Positions 1 through 10,100 of a stretch of 64,000 nt of DNA are shown piece by piece. The position numbers and the translations under genes were made by a program. The stretch comes from Leptoclinus maculatus (lineage: Eukaryota; Chordata; Actinopteri; Perciformes; Stichaeidae): positions 157,501 through 221,500 of the forward strand of contig JAVDOI010000193.1 of NCBI GenBank assembly GCA_032191485.1. Direction: 5' to 3'. How positions within the stretch are numbered: the first letter of the stretch is position 1; each line of letters starts with the position of its first letter. The notes under the pieces are model-generated. The model saw only the letters and a list, made by a program, of their open reading frames with translations. It was not told the origin of the DNA and did not search any database.

Positions 1-967
1 CGGTATCCTGCGTAAATTGGGAGTTTAAAGTGGGCAATGATTGACAGCTCCAAGTGGCTGCTCTGTCCCGCCTTCCCTCCCATCTATTTCTGTCTGATCA
101 AAGCGTGCTCACAGGACAACAGACAGGCAGCAGCCATCGCTAGCTAAATGAAACAAGATCCTACAGCTCAGTTCAGATTCCTACAAACATGCAAAGGATG
201 TAACTTTAGCATTATGTTAATTTGCCGGGTCATATTACAACAAAACTACGAGGTGCGTTTACATGAACAAAGGTGATGCGATAGTCCACTTGTCGTACAA
301 AGTATACTACAGTAAGTAAATCAAGAGAAAGTAAATACTTTTCATCATAATAGATCGTTTGACATGAACGTACTAAAGTCTGAGAGAGTCTCGTTTAACA
401 GCAGACAGGATGATGTCTAACAACGTAGGTGTGTCGCTGTGCTATCACATGTGACCAGCTGATACCACGATTGACAGCACTAAAAAAAACAATGACAGCA
501 AGGAGATTATGAGTAAGCATGCGTCAGAGGAGTGAGGATGTATGAGAAATTACAGGCCTAAATAAGCAATAGAGGATATGACATCGTTTCTTGCAGAACC
601 AGACCAGTTTCTTAATATTTTATCAACAAGTACTGATCATAGATAAATGCTTGCAAACATTCAGAAATAACTTGCAATCAGAAACTCTTCAATTTGAGGG
701 CTGTATGCTAACGATTCTTATCTGGAATTCTCAGATATTAACGTCAACAAGTATCAGCTTCACAAATTCAGCCTCTATTTTATGTTCAAAACAACAACAA
801 ATGAATGCTCATGTGGATTAAAAATCTGTCTCTAGTTCATTGTCAAGCAACAAGTGCAGCTGGTATATATTTATGTTGCATATCATAATTTATAGGCTCA
901 TAAAGGCATGGTTAATACAAAGGAACTGTAATTCTATTAGCTGGAAACACCTTTGTATGAAGGTGTT
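1..967. other. Intergenic or intronic sequence, no gene recognised
   Basis: AT-rich single-copy-looking DNA. The only open frames are short and resemble no family I know. The missing first coding exon of chrna1 (signal peptide, ending one base into a Gly codon) was looked for here and not found. The retroelement starts at its right edge. Confidence 0.5.
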
Positions 968-1110
968 AAATGTAGTTTCATGAAATGTAGTTTCATAAAA
1001 CTTTGTTCAGGAACAGGGCCACGCCCAGAACACAGCTCATTTCCTCTGCACAGAGTATTTAAGCACAACGAACCGCCGTTCACTCCCTCTTCGACTCTCG
1101 TCTTCACATC
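968..1110 (+). repeat. Split direct repeat A1
   Basis: These 143 bases match 5859-6001 with no difference noticed. The repeat starts with a doubled ATGTAGTTTCAT-like word and includes a TATA-like TATTTAA near 1048, which may be the element's promoter (inference). The similarity to A2 stops abruptly at 1110, where A1 gives way to minisatellite sequence. Confidence 0.85.
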
Positions 1111-1154
1111 TCTTCACACGACGTACGACAGGCGCTCTCTAACTCAGCAGACGC

Positions 1155-1256
1155 TCCATCCCTACCCCACATCCCTCTACCTCGACCCCTACCCCACATC
1201 CCTCTACCTCGACCCCTACCCCACATCCCTCTACCTCGACCCTTACCCCACATCCA
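1155..1256 (+). repeat. 27-bp tandem repeat (about 4 copies)
   Basis: The unit has the core CCCTACCCCACATCCCTCTA followed by CCTCGAC. Closely related words occur inside B1 and B2 (about 5580-5760 and 6214-6394), so this is an internal repeat theme of the retroelement. It creates a 9-residue periodic open frame that has no sign of being a protein. Confidence 0.85.
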
Positions 1257-1290
1257 GACGAGCAACGCTCTCTGACTTCGCTTTCATACG

Positions 1291-1690
1291 ATTTAAGACA
1301 GACGAGCAACGCTCTCTGACTTCGCTCCCGCATTTCCGAGTGCTTTCATACGACTTAAGACAGACGAGCAACGCTCTCTGACTTCGCTCCCGCATTTCCG
1401 AGTGCTTTCATACGACTTAAGACAGACGAGCAACGCTCTCTGACTTCGCTCCCGCATTTCCGAGTGCTTTCATACGACTTAAGACAGACGAGCAACGCTC
1501 TCTGACTTCGCTCCCGCATTTCCGAGTGCTTTCATACGACTTAAGACAGACGAGCAACGCTCTCTGACTTCGCTCCCGCATTTCCGAGTGCTTTCATACG
1601 ACTTAAGACAGACGAGCAACGCTCTCTGACTTCGCTCCCGCATTTCCGAGTGCTTTCATACAACTTAAGACAGACGAGCAACGCTCTCAG
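1291..1690 (+). repeat. 62-bp minisatellite inside the retroelement (about 6.5 copies)
   Basis: The word GACGAGCAACGCTCTCTGAC recurs at 1301, 1363, 1425, 1487, 1549 and 1611, with a partial copy at 1673, an exact 62-base period. Units are nearly identical, which suggests recent slippage or unequal exchange. Each contains the small inverted word GAGCAACGCTC. Confidence 0.95.
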
Positions 1691-1739
1691 ACCCAGCTTT
1701 CATACGCTTCAACGAGGCACGACAGACAAGCAACATCTT

Positions 1740-3480
1740 AAAACCGCTTACCTTTTACAAAGGCTCTTCCTCAACCTTTCCGGACGACCAGCCATATCCC
1801 GTAGCTCCCTCCTTCTCTCACCACGCTTCGTCGCTAGCAACTTCGGCTGCGTTTAGCCATCCACATTTCCCGCAGCTCTCGATAACGATTCTCCGTCAAC
1901 TCCAAGCCGTCCGCCCCCCCCTTCCAACAGCCCGCGGGGAGATCCCGATTCGTCATCGCATCCTTCGATTCTCCATCTCACTCTTCACCCCACGCCGCTC
2001 TCCCGACCGCCGGAAGCCAGGCGCTCGAACGACCGGCGAAACCACCGCGACCCTCATTCTCCATTCCGAGGCTCCGACAGTCTCTGCATATCCCACTTCT
2101 CCGAGTGGACAGTCTTTCAAACGAAGAAAGCATCCAACGCAACATTCCTTTACATCAGTCTGTTTAAAAAGCAAAACTCTCCAACCAAACGAGCACCCGT
2201 AGCGAAACAGCTCTCTCGCTCTCCGAGCCCCCAGAGCCCTTCCGGGTTCCCGGCATAACGTCAGGCGCGCGCCGATGGCGTCATGACGCATCACACGGCA
2301 GAAGAAGCCATCCATCCTCATCAGTCCCTCCCGAGGGCCAGGTCGTATACTCTGATCGTGAATCTTTAACCTGATCTTAAAACGGCCTATAAGTACCCGA
2401 TTAGGTTTACGAGCCTGGTACCAAGGCTACGAATTGATCCTCTTCAAGACGAGTCACGATTAAATATCTGTTTAAACTGCACGCAGGAGTCAGAGATACG
2501 GCTTTCAGTAGGAGAAAGCGTAGTAGCGTAAATTAAGCTGCTGCTTCCAGTCTGCCGTTGGCCTCGACTTAAACGTGTTTAGAGAAGGGCAGTTGACTGT
2601 GTCCCGCCTTAAGTTGTACCATGCCACACTGACTGGCTGCCATGCGCCCTCCGTGCCAGAGACATCTCCTCGTAATGTTTTTCCCCCCTAACTTCACGAT
2701 TATCGCATGCACATTCATCCCTCCATCCTGGCATCCTTTCATGTTTTCTTACTTCTACCTTCCATGTTCCACCCACTTCGGCTAAACTCCTCTCACCTCC
2801 ACTGGCTACCCCAGCTGCACAGACCGCTCCAACAACAGGGAACAGGTAGGTATATGGCACAGCTATGGGAGCAGCTCGGGATCGGTTATCTTGCCCAGGG
2901 ACGCAACAGTTGTTTCTTCCCGCCTATGCCGCCCCCCCCTCTCTCTCTTCCTCCACCCCTACCCCCACTAGCGTTGCCATCCCGTCATAAACGCGCCTCC
3001 TCATTTCCACAGCCGACGTCCTCCGATCTCCCCCCCCCCCCCCACCACTACCAGTTTCACTCTTAGCCACAGCTAACCCTATACTCTGACAATTCCGAAG
3101 TTGTCGGTCCTTCGCCTTCCAACCCGAGGGACATCGTCCCTCCACAACGCCGCTCTTCCACCCCCTCGAGATCCTGCCGCTCTAACGGCCAAAACCACAG
3201 CGACCCTTCTTCTCCACGCCAACATTCCGATGGCCCCCATACATCCCGCATTTCCGAGTGGACAGTCTCTCGACTGAAGCATGCACTCACCCAGCTCAAC
3301 ATCCATTTCCACCAGTCCGACAGAAAAGCGAAGCTCTTCAAACCGCTCACGGACGCTCGGCACTACACGTCCCTCGATCGCAGAGCCAGCGTTAGGCGCT
3401 ACGTCGACGACGTCACAACGCGCAACACGCTCAGACAAGCCCAGTCACTCACACCAACCCCCCTAGAGGGCCAGTTCGTA
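1740..3480 (+). pseudogene. Gag-like region of the DIRS/Ngaro element, broken and partly duplicated
   Basis: Proline/serine/arginine-rich coding-like sequence occupies the place of gag ORF1 in Ngaro elements. Two diverged blocks, about 1960-2340 and about 3110-3480, share the same series of words (for example TCCGAGTGGACAGTCT near 2100 and near 3255, then a CATCAGTC/CACCAGTC segment and a terminal AGGGCCAG). That suggests an old internal duplication or a hybrid of two copies. Stops and frame changes interrupt every frame. The family assignment rests mainly on position within the element. Confidence 0.4.
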
Positions 3481-3986
3481 TAGCACCCCCTCCTTACTCT
3501 CTCCGCATCAGGGCTTTCACCCCGCAGCCTCTTTTCCCCAATCTGCACTTCCAACCTACGCCCATGCATCCCTTCATCCCAGCATCTTTTCCTCTTCCCT
3601 CGCTCCTGCCTTTCCGTTCAACACAACACAGGCTATCGATCACCGGTAACCACCCGGACCTCGCCCAATTATCGAGCCATCCACACGCAATCTCCCACAT
3701 CTCCCGGGAATCGCTAACCAAGCTCGACCGCTGCACCCTAACAGCCACTCCCCACCTGCACAGACATCACCAGGCTCCACCTATTCCCCAGCCTGGCCTA
3801 CTCCATGAAGTACATAAGAATCGATCAAGCCACGTTCCCCATCCGCCTCGCAGGCGAAGAAGCCGGTCACCCAAGGCAGACATCACCAGCACCTCTCGGT
3901 GCATCACCCAATTCTACTGTCACCCACTAGCACGGAAGAGTATTTAATTACGTAGCCAGCTATGTTGCAGGCCCAGACGCTCAACC

Positions 3987-4660
3987 ATGGCAAATTATTC
4001 AAAGCAACCAATTAATATATATTATTTCCGGACCGATTTATGCCAATCCGGATATTTTCCCACGGCCTACTTGACGATCTCTCACGGCACACCAGCGAGC
4101 TACGGCTCAGTGGTGCAAATCACCGACCTAGACGACTTCCTCACCGTCACGCTACCCAGCACACGGTCTAAAAAACTCTGCTGTCCTCCACCAGATAAAA
4201 TAAATAGAATCAATAGATTAAACAATCCTCCTTGCCACACATCCCGCGAGTCGCCGCCACCGTTACAAACCTCCTTGACCACGCCACACTTGACGAAGCA
4301 CGTAAACCGAGCTAACTAACACCAGTTCCTCTCCTCATGGAACGGCATCTCCTTCTTCCACGACAAACAAATCACCAAGCCGGAAGTCATCCAGCTTTCA
4401 CAGACGCAGCACCCTCGATCAGCTTCAACGGCTTCTACAGCGACAATCTGTCCTTGGCCACTCGAATTCTCATCCCCCACACCTTCCTCTGTGATCCACG
4501 AAACGCATCCCATAGTTATAGTAGCCATTTTTTTGGGGCATTAACGGTCCTTATAGACCATTGCCATCCCTCAGAATATAGCGCAGATGGCATCCTCAAC
4601 AAACGTCGCCCCCCCAAGCACTCATCGTACCTCACCGGACAGAACCGATTCTAAGCTTTC
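3987..4660 (+). pseudogene. Reverse transcriptase C-terminus and RNase H remnant (DIRS type)
   Basis: Translated pieces in shifting frames give a conserved-looking RT tail (DKINRINRL near 4195-4221), a segment WNGISFFHDKQITKPE near 4338-4385, and then TDAAPSISFNGFY, which resembles the RNase H segment of DIRS/Ngaro polyproteins. The upstream catalytic RT core could not be recognised. At least three frame changes and a stop between the pieces make this non-coding today. The assignment comes from family knowledge of motif order; no search was run. Confidence 0.55.
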
Positions 4661-4679
4661 ACGACTCCTTCAGCCTCCC

Positions 4680-5449
4680 ATTCCTATCACTCGAGATCCT
4701 TACCCCCACGAACTTCAGTCACTTATCCATTTCCCTCCTTTAGGTCAAGCCTCCACCTTACAGGTTTTACGTAGTGGAATTAACTTCTACACAACTGTCC
4801 TCAGGGGCTCCGTGCCCAGCCTACCCACTCGCACGTCGCCACGCTACTCGCAGGTCTGTAAAGCCAAACTACGCCTAAACGGCTGCCCCTCACTTCGGAC
4901 CTCCTCACCAGTGGCATCTTCACCCTCAGCTCAGGTCATCCATCTCCCTTCATGGACAAAGCATTAAAGTCCTCGTTCTTGCCAGCTTTGTTCACTGCTC
5001 CGAGTTCACCGCCCTGGACTCCAACCATCATCCGTCCCGACACGCCACCGCGTCAGACATCACATCCATCCTCCCGACACAGTCGTCTATCACCTCAAAT
5101 ACCGTAAGACCAACCAATACGGTCCGCCTCAACCCATCTACCTTTTCCGACCAGACTCGTACTCAAGTCCGTACGAACCATCCGGGACTACTTAAGCTCA
5201 AGTTCCGCCAGCCAAACTCCCCTGCAAGATCCCCTGTCGCGGTCTCCGGCTCACCTTTTGCCATATCTTGGCCCGATCCAGAATACTCCGAGTTACTTGG
5301 TGCCGCTTCCACCGCTTCAAGCCAAGGATTTCCGACCATCCTCAAGATACTTGGTCGTCGGTCTTCACCCGCGTACCTCTCAGCAGTTCGTTCCGATCCG
5401 AACGACACCAGAAACGCCCATTGGCATCCGTCTTTATGGAGCTATCTTT
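4680..5449 (+). pseudogene. Tyrosine recombinase remnant of the DIRS/Ngaro element
   Basis: After the RNase H part, fragments resembling the DIRS recombinase follow. One is a serine/arginine-rich N-terminal segment (RTSPRYSQVCKAKLRLNG near 4830-4880). A C-terminal stretch around 5268-5420 contains ISDHPQDTWSSVF, in the position of the conserved helix before the catalytic tyrosine, and then a run ending near B1. Frames change and stops intervene. The catalytic Arg-His-Arg-Tyr set could not be traced with confidence. Confidence 0.5.
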
Positions 5450-5863
5450 GGGGACTCTGCACCGCCAGAGCTTCCGAAGAGACAAACCCCACCCTACAAG
5501 TCTCCAGTTCCATCCAGCCACCGGACATCAATGGTCCCCCATCGACCGCCTAACCTCCTTTCTACAAACCCTCCTCTTCTCCCTTACATCCCTTCATCTC
5601 TTTATCCCTACCCTACATCCCTTCATCCCTCTACCCTACATCCCTTCATCCCTCTACCCCTACCCCTACCCTACATCCCTCTACCTCGACCCTACCCCAC
5701 ATCCCTTCATCTCCTCATCCCTACCCCACATCCCATCATCCCTCTACCCTACTCCCCTTCATCCCTCAACCCCTTCCGCTTCTCGAATCTAACAATCATT
5801 CCACGATGCAATAAACCTCTCGAAACTCATACCGTTATTGGTGCGGTCCTTGTTAGTGAAATG
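5450..5863 (+). repeat. Split direct repeat B1
   Basis: These 414 bases have an equal-length match at 6084-6497 (constant offset of 634) and I noticed no difference. The repeat is rich in short CCCTACATCCCTTCATC-like words. It overlaps A2 by the five bases AAATG, as expected for a circle junction. Confidence 0.9.
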
Positions 5864-6083
5864 TAGTTTCATGAAATGTAGTTTCATAAAACTTTGTTCA
5901 GGAACAGGGCCACGCCCAGAACACAGCTCATTTCCTCTGCACAGAGTATTTAAGCACAACGAACCGCCGTTCACTCCCTCTTCGACTCTCGTCTTCACAT
6001 CCCTCCCCCCCGACCCCGTTTTTGTCATCCTCTCTCCTCTTGCTCTCTCTCTCTCTCTCTCTCGCAGGATTTCAGGAACAACG
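5859..6083 (+). repeat. Split direct repeat A2
   Basis: The first 143 bases equal A1. The remaining 82 bases (6002-6083) have no counterpart next to A1 and include a CT microsatellite running into CGCAG, which looks like a splice acceptor. Either A1 lost this part when the minisatellites expanded, or A1 is a recombined end. Confidence 0.75.
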
Positions 6084-6497
6084 GGGGACTCTGCACCGCC
6101 AGAGCTTCCGAAGAGACAAACCCCACCCTACAAGTCTCCAGTTCCATCCAGCCACCGGACATCAATGGTCCCCCATCGACCGCCTAACCTCCTTTCTACA
6201 AACCCTCCTCTTCTCCCTTACATCCCTTCATCTCTTTATCCCTACCCTACATCCCTTCATCCCTCTACCCTACATCCCTTCATCCCTCTACCCCTACCCC
6301 TACCCTACATCCCTCTACCTCGACCCTACCCCACATCCCTTCATCTCCTCATCCCTACCCCACATCCCATCATCCCTCTACCCTACTCCCCTTCATCCCT
6401 CAACCCCTTCCGCTTCTCGAATCTAACAATCATTCCACGATGCAATAAACCTCTCGAAACTCATACCGTTATTGGTGCGGTCCTTGTTAGTGAAATG
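6084..6497 (+). repeat. Split direct repeat B2 (right end of the element)
   Basis: Second copy of B. Homology ends at TTAGTGAAATG, after which the sequence is ordinary AT-rich genomic DNA. Left of A1 the flank reads GGTGTTAAATG; the shared AAATG fits integration by recombination at a short homology without a classical target duplication. Confidence 0.88.
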
Positions 6498-6609
6498 CAG
6501 GTTAAATGTTCTGAACTCTAACTGATCCAGACTTGATGTCAAGCGGATCGGCCAGGGATGGTTTTCCCCAAACCCCCTCTTAACACTCAGATTAGGTTCT
6601 GCTCCGAGG

Positions 6610-6644
<35 letters not shown>

Positions 6645-7187
6645 ATCGCAGTGCTTAGACGGCTCCAGAGACACTCAGCGCCGAGGCTTTTCACCAGCAT
6701 GGCACGCCAGTCACTCCACTTCTCTCTCATCTGATATATTTCCTGTAACTTCCTGTCTGCCTCTCTTCCAATGCATTCTCTCTCCCACTGAAGGGTTTCG
6801 GGTTGCTAGTTGTAAGCCTGGGAAATGTTTGCAGTGTGAATCACAGTTAAAAGCAATCTGCTGGCCTGCCTCTCGCTGCAGCTGTGATTTTGGTTCCAGC
6901 GTGAAAACATTTGTGGGGACACGGGCGTCAGCTGGATATGGCGACATGTCATACTGTGTATCTCAGTCAAAGTGAGCACAAAAGGAAATGTATGAACTAG
7001 TTTGCCTCCAGCATAAAGCTCACATTACTTTCAAGTAAAGTTCAATTCCTCCACAGCCCAAATCTGCGTTTTCCTCCTCTGACCTCCCTGTGCAATATGT
7101 TCAGAAGATGCCACTCGTCAGTAAAAAGGTGTGTACCAGAACAACGTGTGACTGAAGTGTTTGCGTACATGTCTGTGTGTCCTATAG
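6498..7187. other. Non-coding flank between the retroelement and the first chrna1 exon
   Basis: It contains a CA microsatellite at 6613-6641 and otherwise unremarkable sequence. It ends with the pyrimidine-poor acceptor CCTATAG of the chrna1 exon. No signal-peptide exon was recognised. Confidence 0.6.
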
Positions 7188-10100
7188 GTCCAGTGTTCTG
7201 CTCAGAGGATGAGACGCGTCTGGTGAAGACGCTGTTCACTGGTTACAACAAGGTGGTTCGCCCCGTTAACCACTTCAGTGAAGCCGTAGTGGTCACCGTG
7301 GGACTACAGCTGATACAGCTCATCAGTGTGGTAAGAGAGAGGGATGGAGGTGGCAACACCAGAAGCAAAATGTAGAAAACATGACATTATGCTCACATCA
7401 TTTACACTTGAGGCCTTCAGGTTTACTCAAAATACTATTGCGAGTGAAGAGCGTCCGGTTTCTGCATTTTACATAAAATAAATCATTATGGAACTAAACA
7501 GCTCTTTGCACCTTCTAAGAAAACACTCTTGACATCAGTCATTTCTTTCCATCGTGTCATTTCATGGAGTTATTTCATTTTATGCAACGGCCAAACTATG
7601 TGAAATAAAAACAGACAATATTCCGCAATGCAAATAGCTTCTCTTTTCAATTACCATACCAACACACTCGCATGCAGACAGCAAGTCACAAGCATTTACA
7701 ACACGTCATGGCACAGCAGCCAACATAGTGCAAACATCACGCAAAACAACCAGGAATTTGGGCCAAAGACCAAAGCTTCTACTCGCATGAATCCAGCAGA
7801 AATGTTTATGAGAAAAAGATGCAACAAGGTGAAAGAGAGCTAATGACCAAAGGCTGGGCGTGGCAGCCATGTCTGTCTTTACACTGTAGCACCAGGGTCA
7901 TTACAACCATATCTGCTCTGTGACGGCACGGCGGCCACTAAACACAAGCACAATGCATATTAAAATGAATTGCTCTTACTGTTTGTAGCTCTCCTTCTGC
8001 GTTCAGGCTGTGACGAGGACGTCCATGGCACTTTACAATGTATGAGGTGAAGAGGATTTGAAGTCTTCAATGTTTCACTCCTGCTGCAGAACCAGGGTCA
8101 CAACAACAATATCGACTCCTTGATGGCACCGCGGCCAAAAAGGAACACAAACAGCACAACATGAGCAGTCTTTAGCTAGTTCAACCAGTCTTCAACCAGT
8201 CTTTAACTAGTTCAACCAGTCTTCAACCAGTCTTTAGCTAGTTCAACTAGTCTGTAAAGATGAAGACGATGGCACAAATGGAAAACAAACAACTGAATTT
8301 AGCTTTATCGGCACATAAGTAGACCAAATGATGAAGATTTCCAGTTTTCACATCAACAATGTGGATGTGCACCTGGAGTGGAGTCATCAATAACTCCAGT
8401 CCCTTATATGTAAAATCTTTTGGGGCGTAGGCTCACCAGACTATAGGACCAGGGTCACATCAAACATATCGCCTCAGAGAGGACACAAGCAACACAACAC
8501 AAGCAGTCTTTAGCTAGTTCAACCAGTCTGTAAAGATGAAGACCATGACACTTCACACAATGTAAGTGAATAGGAATCTTTAAAAAAACAAAACAAAGTT
8601 TAAATAATCCTCTTATGGAAATAAAACATAACTCATCTTCATCAGCACAATAGTGGACCAATTTAACTAAAGTATGACAATGTTCACCCCACCAATGGGA
8701 ACATCTGAGCACCTTCAACTAATGTAAACTCTTTCAGGGGTATACCACCCAGACTATAGGACCAGAGACACACCAGAGAGGACACAAGCAACACAAGCAG
8801 TCTTTAGCTAGTTCAACCAGTCTGTACAGATGAAGACCATGTGGCACAAATGGACAGTAACGTTACCTGGCGTGGGAATACAGTCAGTCTCAGTGTTATG
8901 CTAATGTTGGGCTAATAAAGCTAGCAAAAGACACCTCATTTTTCTACAGTCACAACAGACATATCGGCTTAGAGATGACACAAAGCAGCACAACACAACC
9001 ACAATGCAAATAAAAAAAGAAGTACTTATATTAGCTCTCTCTCCTTCTGGGTCCTCAGCCGGCTTCCGGAGTCTGAAGACCAGATGAAACCCGTCGCTGA
9101 AATGAGAACAATTAACTAGCTAACTAGCCTTAGCAGTGTAGACAAAAATAAAAACGAAGTTCCTCCTCAGCTGGTGAGCGCCGATGTGTGATCATCTCCA
9201 AGTCCTCCAGCTCAGTCCTGCTAAACAAAGAACTCGATGACTACATTTTCAACTTCTAGAACGAACGATGACGAGCGCACGTCAATCAAGAGCGGTGACG
9301 TCAGCAGCGCTTACTTTAGCAGTCAAATGAAAAAAATAAAAATACATTTGTGTCCACCTGCTAACGGGCTCTGAGCATGCGCATTGTTGTTTTCTCACAC
9401 TACCGGTACTTGACTTTGCGAGTCAAGCCAAACTTAATAAACCATTTAAAATCTATTCTCTCCAGTCACTTATCTTATGTTGTATTGTAATGATAAAGTA
9501 CAACTGCGGGTGCTTTATTGTCATGCATTAATCCACAATTATCCACACCGTTTTTTTTTTGTTGCCAGCAAGTAGTGCTTGACCATTGCTTCTAATTATT
9601 TCTAACATTAACATTAGCAGTACACCCAAACAACCTGCGACGTTGCTGGCATATGTTTAAACATTAAGGCGGCTGTGACTATCTCCAAAACCTTTTTACT
9701 TTGAATGTGTGGTGTCAAAATGTTTAATTCACATTCCAGATTGCCTCGGCCATTAATATAATAGGATGTTTGCCTCTGAATGTGCTTATTTATTGTTAAA
9801 ATGCCACAGATTGTCGAAATAAATGGTTACAAGCGTGCAGGTTCTATTTTGTCCTGAAATCTCTCGTGAAAGTCTTACTTGCCTCTGACTGTTTTTGTTT
9901 ATTCTGTCTTTTTCTGCTTCTCTCAGGATGAAGTTAACCAGATTGTGACCAGTAATGTTCGTCTCAAACAGGTAAATGTGACTGTTGACTTCAGGAAAAC
10001 CAAAAATATATGCCAACTACACATTTAGAAAATTCCAATGACAATGGTCAGAGGGTATACGCCACATTGCAAGTATGTAGATTTAACAGGATATGGACTA

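Larger units (their letters stand above)
968..6497 (+). mobile_element. Degenerate DIRS/Ngaro-like tyrosine-recombinase retrotransposon
   Basis: The block has the repeat order A1 (968-1110), internal region, B1 (5450-5863), A2 (from 5859), B2 (6084-6497). This split direct repeat layout is the hallmark of Ngaro-type elements, which integrate through a circular intermediate using a tyrosine recombinase and leave no target-site duplication. The internal region encodes, in order and in broken frames, a proline-rich gag-like part, an RT/RNase H remnant with a motif reading TDAAPSISFNGFY near 4395-4433, and a tyrosine-recombinase C-terminus near 5260-5420. Base composition (C-rich, CpG-rich) differs sharply from the flanks. 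The element lies upstream of the first chrna1 exon seen, so it sits in intron 1 or the 5' flank. No continuous gene survives, so the copy itself cannot be autonomous. Confidence 0.72.

Noticed and set aside
953..1381. 142-codon open frame over A1 and the minisatellites
   Set aside because: Composed of repeat DNA (A1, 27-bp and 62-bp units); periodic peptide without domain.
1291..1690. 62-bp repeat as a CRISPR array
   Set aside because: No spacers; the unit is a simple minisatellite within a retroelement.
5258..6521. Proline-rich open frames over B1, A2 and B2 (202, 174, 227 and 134 codons)
   Set aside because: Duplicated because the B repeats are duplicated; peptide is a read-out of CCCTACATCC-like words, with two frames open at once.
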